A stretch of DNA of 6,950 nt from Bacteroidetes bacterium UBA2234 (GTDB taxonomy: Bacteria; Bacteroidota; Bacteroidia; NS11-12g; UBA955), in contig DDYM01000061.1 in NCBI GenBank assembly GCA_002347985.1, forward strand, positions 146,775-153,724, given 5' to 3'. Made by a program: the position numbers and the translations under genes. A model generated the notes under the pieces. It searched no databases. It saw nothing but the letters and a program-made list of their open reading frames with translations, and had not been told where the DNA came from. The first letter of the stretch is position 1; the number at the start of each line of letters is the position of its first letter. This document shows positions 1 through 5,598 of this stretch, one piece after another.

Positions 1-935
1 ATTTCGTTGGGTTGTAGAAGTCCCAATGCACACAATACGCCATGGGCTACTTGATACTGAGGACCCATTTTCCCGTCGTCTACCTTAATTGCAATTCCCC
101 AATTCTTCTCTGGAATCGACAGGCAATACACACCATCAGCTCCGGTTTTACCCACTATTCTACCATTGGTAATTCGCATTAAATCAGTACAATAACGTTT
201 GGTTCCTGCGATCAACTCCGGATATTGTGTCACGGCATGTACAATGCGTTTACATGCAGAATCCAACGCCTCATCTTTCCATGGCATCGGCGCTATTAGA
301 TTTTTGTAGGCCAATGCTTGATTGTACAATGGCATTCCAAAAATGGGGGCAGAACAACCATCTACACCCACGCTTAGTTCTTCCTCATTTATTTCGTAAA
401 ACTGAGCCGTAATCAACTTAATCGATTGATGCAAAGGATGTTGTGGACTCAAATAATCAACGAGTGAATAGTCTTGATGTACACAATGCGCCAAAAAACC
501 TGCGTGTTTTCCGCTGCAGTTGTTGTGCATACAAGAAGGCTCCAAATCATTCTTAATCAATCGAATATAATCGTTTTTGCGCGTGGGTTGTTGGGCTCCA
601 CATTGCAAGTAGTCTTTGTTTAGGCTCACTTTGCTTAACACTTCATCAACTACCGCAAGGTGCATATCCTCTCCGTTGTGCGATGCACACATAATGGCCA
701 ATTCTTTGGGTCCAAAGCCCAAGGCATCAAATCCACCAGAAAGCAAAAAAGGTATATGTTGAAAGTATTTCAGTGCAGAACGAGGAAAAGATCGTTGTTG
801 AATATCTCCTACACTCCAGACAATATCACCCTTTTCATCAACCACACAAAAGGAACCTCTATGAAAACTCTCTACGATCCCCCCTCTGTAATTTTGTACC
901 AGTATAGGGTTTGAAGAATTATTTTGATCTGTCAT
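1..935 (-). CDS. L-asparaginase, Rhizobium-type (PF06089 family), C-terminus cut by the window edge
   Basis: Predicted cytoplasmic enzyme hydrolysing L-asparagine to L-aspartate and ammonia. The reading frame is open from ATG at 935 to base 1, giving 311 codons; the family is usually about 330-370 residues, so roughly the last 20-50 are missing. Seen in the translation: FPRSALKYF (51-58) with an SxxK pair S53/K56, ASHNGE (84-89), NNCSGKHAG (138-146), GVDGCSAP (190-197) and GKTGADGVYC (262-271). From memory of the Rhizobium etli enzyme ReAV, the catalytic Ser/Lys pairs and the zinc ligands Cys-Lys-Cys sit at spacings matched here by S53/K56, S85, C140/K143 and C194, so it looks active. There is no signal peptide. 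It begins 3 bp after the pyrB stop, so it is probably the last visible gene of the pyr operon and may supply aspartate to PyrB. Family assignment is strong; the in vivo substrate is inferred. Confidence 0.9.
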   Translation of the reverse strand, partial: MTDQNNSSNPILVQNYRGGIVESFHRGSFCVVDEKGDIVWSVGDIQQRSFPRSALKYFQHIPFLLSGGFDALGFGPKELAIMCASHNGEDMHLAVVDEVLSKVSLNKDYLQCGAQQPTRKNDYIRLIKNDLEPSCMHNNCSGKHAGFLAHCVHQDYSLVDYLSPQHPLHQSIKLITAQFYEINEEELSVGVDGCSAPIFGMPLYNQALAYKNLIAPMPWKDEALDSACKRIVHAVTQYPELIAGTKRYCTDLMRITNGRIVGKTGADGVYCLSIPEKNWGIAIKVDDGKMGPQYQVAHGVLCALGLLQPNE

Positions 936-938
936 TTT

Positions 939-1868
939 TTACAATCTCTGTTGGCCCAATAAAAACAATACAGCCATTCTAACAGCAACACCATTTTCAA
1001 CTTGCTGAAGGATAATACTGTGTTTAGAATCGGCGACATCACTTGTGATCTCAACACCTCTATTTATTGGCCCTGGGTGCATGATACAAATCTCTTTGTC
1101 CAATCGATTCAATTTATCGAGCGTTAATCCATACAAATTGGAGTACTCTTTTAATGATGGAAAATACCGCTGATCTTGTCGCTCCAACTGAATTCTCAGC
1201 ATATTCGCAACATCGCACCATTGTAAAGCTTCGTCCAAATTGTGCGATACTTTCACTCCAAGATGCGTGATATGTTTTGGGATTAAGGTTGCAGGTCCAC
1301 AAACCATGACTTCTGCACCCAGCAATTGAAGGCTGTAAATGTTACTCAAAGCAACGCGGGAATGCAATATATCACCAACGATAACCACTTTTTTGCCTGC
1401 CACATCGCCCAATCTCTCTCTGATAGAAAATGCATCAAGCAAAGCTTGGGTGGGGTGCTCATGGGTTCCATCGCCGGCGTTAACAATTTGCGCATCGATG
1501 TGTTTGGACAAGAAAAGGCAAGCGCCTGGCGCAGGATGTCTCATCACAACCATGTCCACCTTCATACTGAGGATATTGTTCACAGTATCTATTAAGGTTT
1601 CACCTTTTTTAACGCTCGATGAAGAACTTGAAAAGTTAATCGTATCGGCGCCCAATCGCTTTTCTGCAAGCTCAAATGAAACACGGGTGCGAGTGGAATT
1701 TTCAAAAAACAAATTGGCAATTGTAATATCGCGCAAGGCCGGTGTTTTCTTTACCGGACCGTTAAGCAATTCCTTAAAATTATCGGCAGTTTCAAAAATG
1801 GTTTGGATGTGCGATTCGCTCAATCCTTTGATTCCTAATAAGTGTTTGATGGGTGTGTTCGATGTCAT
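939..1868 (-). CDS. pyrB: Aspartate carbamoyltransferase catalytic subunit
   Basis: Condenses carbamoyl phosphate with L-aspartate to N-carbamoyl-L-aspartate, the committed step of de novo pyrimidine synthesis, in the cytoplasm. The 309 residues match the normal length of the catalytic chain. Carbamoyl-phosphate domain: FFENSTRTR (54-62), SSVKKGET (84-91, with the Lys that reaches into the neighbouring active site of the trimer) and HEHPTQ (136-141). Aspartate domain: GDILHSRV (165-172), RIQLERQ (225-231) and HPGPINRGVEI (264-274). All expected ligand-binding motifs are present. The serine-rich stretch at 80-85 precedes the active-site lysine and seems a normal variant of that loop. The ATG overlaps the pyrR stop by 4 bp (ATGA), which suggests translational coupling. 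No pyrI regulatory-subunit gene is next to it, so allosteric control of the E. coli type is not indicated here. Confidence 0.97.
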   Translation of the reverse strand: MTSNTPIKHLLGIKGLSESHIQTIFETADNFKELLNGPVKKTPALRDITIANLFFENSTRTRVSFELAEKRLGADTINFSSSSSSVKKGETLIDTVNNILSMKVDMVVMRHPAPGACLFLSKHIDAQIVNAGDGTHEHPTQALLDAFSIRERLGDVAGKKVVIVGDILHSRVALSNIYSLQLLGAEVMVCGPATLIPKHITHLGVKVSHNLDEALQWCDVANMLRIQLERQDQRYFPSLKEYSNLYGLTLDKLNRLDKEICIMHPGPINRGVEITSDVADSKHSIILQQVENGVAVRMAVLFLLGQQRL

Positions 1869-2407
1869 TCTTTACTACTTAAAAGCCACACTTGAGGATG
1901 ATCCAATGACCAATCCACTTTCACATGTTCACCTGTACTGCGAGAATCCACCACAACCCCAGTGTAATTGGGAGAAATGGGCAATTCACGCTGGAAACGT
2001 CGGTCAACAAGCACCATTAATTCCACCTGCTTTGGCCTACCAAAACTCATCAAAGCATCAATGGAAGCGCGCACACTCCTACCGGTATATAGCACATCGT
2101 CTACCAAAACAATATTGAGATTTTCTGTTGAGAAATTGATATGTGATTTCTTGGGCATAAAAATCTCGCCTCGTCCAATGTCATCGCGAAAGAAAGTATG
2201 GTCCAATTCGCCATACTTCAAATTCGTTTCTGGCTGAAGTTCGGTAATTGCCTCAACCAAACGCTTAGACAATTGAATTCCTCTCGGTTGAAGTCCGATG
2301 ATAGCGGTGCTAGAAAAATCACCGTGCAACTCAATCAACTGCAGTGCAAACCTTTTTATAATTAGGTTTAATTTATTCTGGCTGATGAGTAATTTAGGCT
2401 GACTCAT
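1865..2407 (-). CDS. pyrR: PyrR: pyrimidine operon regulator / uracil phosphoribosyltransferase
   Basis: A type I phosphoribosyltransferase-fold protein of 180 residues, the usual PyrR length. Seen: GLQPRG (38-43), the PRPP-binding signature VLVDDVLYTGRSVR (100-113), and the PyrR-typical LVDRRFQRELPISPNYTG (133-150). In Bacillus, PyrR binds pyr mRNA leaders in response to UMP/UTP and attenuates transcription; it also makes UMP from uracil and PRPP with modest activity. Here it is immediately upstream of pyrB with a 4-bp overlap, supporting a pyrimidine role. I see no PyrR-type attenuator in the operon leader, and pyrR is not the first gene, so RNA-based regulation cannot be assumed; enzymatic uracil salvage is an alternative main role. 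The ATG at 2407 lies inside the end of the EVE-domain gene (14-bp overlap). The next ATG would remove the N-terminal helix, so this start is preferred. Confidence 0.93.
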   Translation of the reverse strand: MSQPKLLISQNKLNLIIKRFALQLIELHGDFSSTAIIGLQPRGIQLSKRLVEAITELQPETNLKYGELDHTFFRDDIGRGEIFMPKKSHINFSTENLNIVLVDDVLYTGRSVRASIDALMSFGRPKQVELMVLVDRRFQRELPISPNYTGVVVDSRSTGEHVKVDWSLDHPQVWLLSSKE

Positions 2408-2807
2408 TGGATAGCAAAATTACGGTTTCAAACTCTTCTTTGGTGATTGATATTACAGATAATCTGGGTTGTTTAATTAATCCAATGTTGGACAATCTCG
2501 GATCGGATTTCAAAACGGAAAGCGGAACTGGTTTTTTTAGCGGATAAACGGGTTTCACATCAACCACTACCCAAGCAGTTTCTGAGGTAGTTGGGTCTTG
2601 GTAATGTGTTTTAATCACTTCCGCTACACCCACAACTTCTTTGCCCTCATTGCTGTGATAGAACAAACATAAATCTCCCAATTCCATCCCCTGCAAATTG
2701 TTTCTGGCTTGATAATTTCGAACACCATCCCAAAATGTTTGTCCGTCTTTAATGAACTTCTCCCAACTGTATTTAAAGGGCTCAGATTTAATCAACCAAA
2801 AGTTCAT
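2394..2807 (-). CDS. EVE-domain protein, THYN1-like
   Basis: A 137-residue protein made up almost entirely of one EVE domain (PF01878, PUA-like fold). Seen: WLIKSEP (4-10), FWDGVRNYQARNNL (25-38), FYHSN (49-53), VGVAEV (59-64), WVVVDV (79-84) and KQPRLSVISI (112-121), the hallmarks of the THYN1 branch. Known for the family: the fold has an aromatic pocket, and several members bind modified cytosine in DNA or are suspected to recognise modified RNA bases. The physiological role of stand-alone bacterial members is not established, so no specific function is claimed. It is the first gene of the leftward operon, and its last 14 bp overlap the start of pyrR, so the two are almost certainly co-transcribed. 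The start is secure because MNFWLIKSEP is the standard family N-terminus. Confidence 0.92.
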   Translation of the reverse strand: MNFWLIKSEPFKYSWEKFIKDGQTFWDGVRNYQARNNLQGMELGDLCLFYHSNEGKEVVGVAEVIKTHYQDPTTSETAWVVVDVKPVYPLKKPVPLSVLKSDPRLSNIGLIKQPRLSVISITKEEFETVILLSNESA

Positions 2808-2812
2808 AGAAG

Positions 2813-2843
2813 CAAAATAATGTCAATTTTAACAAAGTCCAAA
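2813..2843 (-). promoter_or_regulatory. Predicted Bacteroidota-type promoter of the EVE-pyrR-pyrB operon
   Basis: Read on the minus strand there is TTTG at 2843-2840, a 19-base spacer, and TTATTTTG at 2820-2813. The Bacteroidota primary sigma consensus is TTTG at -33 and TAnnTTTG at -7, about 19 bases apart, so this matches the first box fully and 7 of 8 positions of the second. A start about 7 bases beyond would fall at or next to the ATG at 2807, implying a leaderless or nearly leaderless transcript, which weakens the case. The spacer contains one of the TTGACA hexamers (2826-2821). Confidence 0.4.
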
Positions 2844-2974
2844 CAAATCAGACACAGATAGAATCACCAATTTATTGACAATTTCCCTGTTGATGAAAAT
2901 ATTGACAAAAAAAGTTGGATAAACTTGACAATATCAAATTTGTGTTGTTCATTTACCAAGCACAAAGTTGTCAA
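2821..2974. promoter_or_regulatory. Cluster of five TTGACA hexamers, putative operator array
   Basis: Exact TTGACA occurs on the plus strand at 2875-2880, 2902-2907 and 2925-2930, and on the minus strand at 2826-2821 and 2974-2969. Four of the five extend to TTGACAA. The two outer copies share a longer plus-strand context, TGTCAA followed by 4 or 7 T and then AACAA, at 2821-2835 and 2969-2986. Random expectation is well below one copy in a region this size. The hexamer equals the E. coli sigma-70 -35 box, but Bacteroidota promoters do not normally use it and no good -10 follows at 17 bp, so operator half-sites for the adjacent XRE/S24 repressor are the better guess. No binding is demonstrated. 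Confidence 0.5.
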
Positions 2975-2985
2975 TTTTTTTAACA

Positions 2986-3804
2986 ATGTATCTCAAAGAA
3001 AACCTCAAATTATTACGCAAGCGCCGAAAACGGAGTCAGGAAGATGTTGCCAAAAGCTTACAACTCACTCGATCCGCATATAACAGTTATGAAAATGGTG
3101 TTGCGGAGCCGGGCATTCAAATTTTAATTCGCTTGTCGGAGTTTTTTCAAATCAACATCGACAAACTAATCAGAATCGATTTGAATCAACTTGGAGAGAT
3201 GCAACTTTCTCAATTGGAAAAAGGGTTCGACTTAGACTTGTCGGGCACTCGACTGCGGGTTTTGGCAACTACGGTAAATTCAGACAACGAGGAAAATATC
3301 GAATTGGTTCCTGTAAAAGCGAAAGCGGGATATGCTACAGGATATGCCGATCCGGACTACATAAAAACATTACCTGCCTTCAACCTTCCTTTTTTATCGG
3401 CCAATCGTAAATATCGAAGTTTTCCGATATCCGGAGACAGCATGCCACCGGTTTCTGATGGGGCCTTTGTAACGGGCGAATACATTCAGGATTGGAATAT
3501 GGTAAGAAATGGACATCCTTACATCGTGATCACACAAGACGATGGCATTGTTTTCAAGGTGCTTTACAACCGGGTAGAAGAAGATGGAACATTTCTGTTG
3601 TGTAGTACCAATCCTGCCTATGCTCCGTACACTGTAAAAGTGAGTGAAATTTTGGAAGTATGGAAATTCGTAAACTATATCAATCCCAAATTTGAAGAGC
3701 CAAAAGCCACTGAATCGGATGATATCGGACCAGCAATTCGAATGATTCAACGAGAAATCGGATTGATCAAAGACAAGGTCAAGAACATTGAAGAAAAGAT
3801 ATAA
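2986..3804 (+). CDS. XRE-HTH / S24 peptidase-like repressor (CI/LexA type)
   Basis: Transcriptional regulator with an N-terminal XRE helix-turn-helix (about residues 1-60; RSQEDVAKSL and LTRSAYNSYENG contain the paired helices) and a C-terminal S24/LexA-like domain (about 108-235). From the ATG at 2986 it has 272 residues. The candidate cleavage site is Ala114-Gly115 in KAKAGYATGY, the nucleophile Ser152 in SGDSM and the general base Lys191 in GIVFKVLY. The spacings (38 and 39 residues) resemble those of lambda CI and LexA, so RecA-stimulated self-cleavage is plausible but unproven. The charged, helical tail after 240 is of unknown role. A TTG at 2968 would add six residues but lies within a TTGACA-type repeat, so ATG is preferred. 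There is no phage gene nearby; the divergent promoter region suggests autoregulation. It could instead be a non-cleavable stress regulator, as many Bacteroidota paralogues may be. Confidence 0.9.
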   Translation: MYLKENLKLLRKRRKRSQEDVAKSLQLTRSAYNSYENGVAEPGIQILIRLSEFFQINIDKLIRIDLNQLGEMQLSQLEKGFDLDLSGTRLRVLATTVNSDNEENIELVPVKAKAGYATGYADPDYIKTLPAFNLPFLSANRKYRSFPISGDSMPPVSDGAFVTGEYIQDWNMVRNGHPYIVITQDDGIVFKVLYNRVEEDGTFLLCSTNPAYAPYTVKVSEILEVWKFVNYINPKFEEPKATESDDIGPAIRMIQREIGLIKDKVKNIEEKI

Positions 3805-3823
3805 TCGTTTCTTTCATGAATTT

Positions 3824-3840
3824 AGGCATTGAGAATGCCT
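3824..3840. repeat. Perfect 7-bp inverted repeat between the repressor gene and pdhA
   Basis: AGGCATT, a 3-base spacer (GAG), then AATGCCT. It starts 20 bp after the repressor stop and ends 19 bp before the promoter-like TATTTTTG of pdhA. As RNA it would form a short hairpin, but the following bases (CAGTTTGAAT) are not a T tract, so it is a poor intrinsic terminator. As DNA it is a 17-bp palindrome positioned about where the -33 region of the pdhA promoter would lie, compatible with a regulator site. Which role, if any, cannot be decided from one copy. Confidence 0.45.
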
Positions 3841-3859
3841 CAGTTTGAATGGATTGTTT

Positions 3860-3867
3860 TATTTTTG
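3860..3867 (+). promoter_or_regulatory. Predicted -7 element of the pdhA promoter
   Basis: TATTTTTG is a full match to the Bacteroidota -7 consensus TAnnTTTG, 21 bases before the pdhA ATG and followed by CGCAC. The expected -33 TTTG is not at the normal distance: the nearest TTTG, at 3844-3847, leaves only 12 bases. This makes it a half-supported promoter. Confidence 0.45.
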
Positions 3868-3888
3868 CGCACACTTTATTCAGCGTAA

Positions 3889-4875
3889 ATGAAATTCGGT
3901 AAAAAAGTATACCTTGAGTGGTACAGAAGCATTCTATTGCAACGTCGTTTTGAAGAAAAGGCTGCACAATTATACGGACAGCAAAAAATCAAGGGATTTT
4001 GTCATTTATACATAGGTCAAGAAGCCATCACAGCGGGAATGATGTCGGCCATTAAAAAGGGCGACAAAGTAATCACTGCATATCGTGATCACGGACATGC
4101 TTTAGCAATGGGTGTATCTGCAAATGCAGTTATGGCAGAATTATTTGGCAAAGAGACTGGCTGTACTGGAGGAAAAGGCGGAAGTATGCATATGTTCTCG
4201 AAGGAGCACAATTTTGTAGGTGGACATGGAATTGTGGGAGCACAAATCCCGATGGGTGCCGGCCTTGCCTTTGCTGAAAAATACAACAATACAGGAAATG
4301 TGAGTTTAACATTCTTTGGAGATGGAGCTGCCCGTCAGGGAGCCCTTCACGAAGCGTATAACATGGCCATGTTGTGGAAATTGCCCGCGGTATTTATTTG
4401 TGAAAACAACCAATATGCGATGGGAACGAGCGTAGAGAGAACAACCAATCTATTGGATATTTACAAAATTGGTTTGGGGTTTGACATGCCAAGTTTTCAA
4501 GTAGATGGAATGAAGTGTGAAACCGTACATGAAGCGATTGCAGATGCTTGTGAACATGCACGCGCAGGAAAAGGCCCTGTTTTTCTTGAGATTAAGACGT
4601 ACCGATATCGTGGACATAGCATGAGTGATCCTGCTAGTTACCGTACCAAGGAAGAGGTTGCAGATTACAAAACCAAAGATCCATTAGAAACCACGAAAGA
4701 CACAATTTTAAAGAAGAAATTCGCTTCTGAAAAAGAATTGGACGCAATGGAAGACGAGATTATGAGCATCGTAAATGCGAGCGTTGAATTTGCTGAAAAC
4801 TCGAATTACCCCGATGCATCAGAACTCTTTACTGATGTTTATATCGAAAACGACTATCCATATATTACTGACTAA
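3889..4875 (+). CDS. pdhA: Pyruvate dehydrogenase E1 component, alpha subunit
   Basis: The ThDP-binding half of the alpha2-beta2 E1 enzyme, which decarboxylates pyruvate and passes the acetyl group to lipoyl-E2 in the cytoplasmic complex producing acetyl-CoA. The 328 residues are normal for bacterial E1 alpha. Seen: GFCHLYIGQEA (36-46), YRDHGHALAMG (65-75), TGGKGGSMHMF (93-103), the ThDP/Mg motif opening GDGAARQG (144-151) and closing at CENNQYAMGTS (171-181), and the phosphorylation-loop region YRYRGHSMSDP (238-248) with YRTKEEV. All cofactor residues are in place. Related branched-chain or acetoin E1 alpha subunits are possible, but the motif wording fits pyruvate dehydrogenase better. No E1 beta or E2 gene follows it here; the partner subunits must lie elsewhere. 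It is probably expressed from its own promoter rather than from the repressor gene upstream. Confidence 0.93.
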   Translation: MKFGKKVYLEWYRSILLQRRFEEKAAQLYGQQKIKGFCHLYIGQEAITAGMMSAIKKGDKVITAYRDHGHALAMGVSANAVMAELFGKETGCTGGKGGSMHMFSKEHNFVGGHGIVGAQIPMGAGLAFAEKYNNTGNVSLTFFGDGAARQGALHEAYNMAMLWKLPAVFICENNQYAMGTSVERTTNLLDIYKIGLGFDMPSFQVDGMKCETVHEAIADACEHARAGKGPVFLEIKTYRYRGHSMSDPASYRTKEEVADYKTKDPLETTKDTILKKKFASEKELDAMEDEIMSIVNASVEFAENSNYPDASELFTDVYIENDYPYITD

Positions 4876-4887
4876 ATTTTAATTTCT

Positions 4888-4895
4888 TATATTCG
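4888..4895 (+). promoter_or_regulatory. Possible -7 element before the TPR gene
   Basis: TATATTCG matches 7 of 8 positions of TAnnTTTG and is followed by CGCCC, resembling the context of the pdhA element (both read TATnTTnGCGC). It lies 18 bases before the ATG at 4914. No TTTG is seen at the expected upstream distance, so the call is weak. Confidence 0.3.
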
Positions 4896-4913
4896 CGCCC
4901 TCTTTTAACAATT

Positions 4914-5591
4914 ATGAACATCAAAGAAAGCTATCAACTGCTGCAAGCCAGAATTAAAAACTTCTACGAAGTGAATAAGAAACATGTTCAAATCGTAGGT
5001 ATTGCAACCTTGGCGATCGTAGGTGGCATGGTATATTGGTTCAATTTCTACATGCCTTCTCAAGAAAAAGAAGCTTCAGTGAAATTTGCAAAAATGTACC
5101 ACTTCTTCAAAACAGATTCATTTGATATCGTTTTAAAAGGAGACAAAAAGAACAAAATCACTTCTGCTGTTGACATTGCTGACGATTATGGTTTCACCAA
5201 GAAAGGCAAAGAGGCGGCTTTGGTTGCTGGTTTGTCGTACTTGAAAAAAGCCGAATACAAAAAAGCTTTGGATTATTTGGACAAATTCAGTGCGAACGAT
5301 GCATTGTTGGGTCCTTCAATCATTGCGGCAAAAGCGGCTTGTAAAAGTGGATTGGGCGATTTGGAAAAAGCGGCTAGTTTGTATGAAAAAGCAGCTCGCT
5401 TGGGTGAGAATGAATATACAAGCATGTACTTCCAAAAAGCGGGTGTGCATTACGAATTGACAAAAAACTACAGTGCTGCATTGGCTTGCTACGAAGAGCT
5501 TGATAGCAAATATGGAGCAACCAGAGAAGGTCAAGACGCTGAGAAGTACATCTATCGCCTCAAAGGCTTGATGGGTGAATTGAACAAATAA
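4914..5591 (+). CDS. Membrane-anchored TPR protein, YfgM-like architecture
   Basis: A 225-residue protein with a short positively charged N-terminus (KKH at 22-24), one hydrophobic segment (about 25-46, IVGIATLAIVGGMVYWF) and a soluble helical remainder. The charge pattern predicts N-terminus inside and the bulk in the periplasm. TPR-like helical pairs are seen around 98-128 (AALVAGLSYLKKAEYKKAL), 135-165 (AAKAACKSGLGDLEKAASLY) and 171-203 (YFQKAGVHYELTKNYSAAL). This layout is that of YfgM/TPR_21 proteins, which in E. coli work with periplasmic chaperones and the SecYEG-PpiD translocon; whether this one does is not shown. The gene is 38 bp after pdhA and 7 bp before ribH, so it probably shares a transcript with ribH. 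A tight pairing of this type of gene with ribH seems common in Bacteroidota (recollection, not checked). Confidence 0.85.
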   Translation: MNIKESYQLLQARIKNFYEVNKKHVQIVGIATLAIVGGMVYWFNFYMPSQEKEASVKFAKMYHFFKTDSFDIVLKGDKKNKITSAVDIADDYGFTKKGKEAALVAGLSYLKKAEYKKALDYLDKFSANDALLGPSIIAAKAACKSGLGDLEKAASLYEKAARLGENEYTSMYFQKAGVHYELTKNYSAALACYEELDSKYGATREGQDAEKYIYRLKGLMGELNK

Positions 5592-5598
5592 CACGCAG

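Noticed and set aside
227..914. Two short plus-strand open frames (227-412 and 660-914)
   Set aside because: Both are antisense to the asparaginase, whose motifs cover the region continuously.
1339..2118. A 259-codon open frame on the plus strand
   Set aside because: It lies entirely antisense to pyrB and pyrR, both of which have full-length, motif-complete proteins. Its translation shows no recognisable domain or normal composition.
2902..2953. Sigma-70 style promoters built on the TTGACA copies
   Set aside because: At 17 bp the second copy leads to another TTGACA and the third to TTCATT, neither a good TATAAT. Bacteroidota primary sigma factors use a different consensus.
3394..3750. A 118-codon open frame on the minus strand
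   Set aside because: It is antisense to the S24 domain of the repressor, which is well conserved in its own frame. There is no promoter-like element and no recognisable motif.
2808..3804. Prophage or mobile-element boundary at the CI-like repressor
   Set aside because: There is no integrase, Cro, attachment-site repeat, tRNA or inverted terminal repeat, and the flanking genes are core metabolic genes.
3824..3860. Intrinsic terminator after the repressor gene
   Set aside because: The hairpin has only seven pairs with a three-base loop and is not followed directly by a T tract, so it was kept as an inverted repeat of uncertain role.
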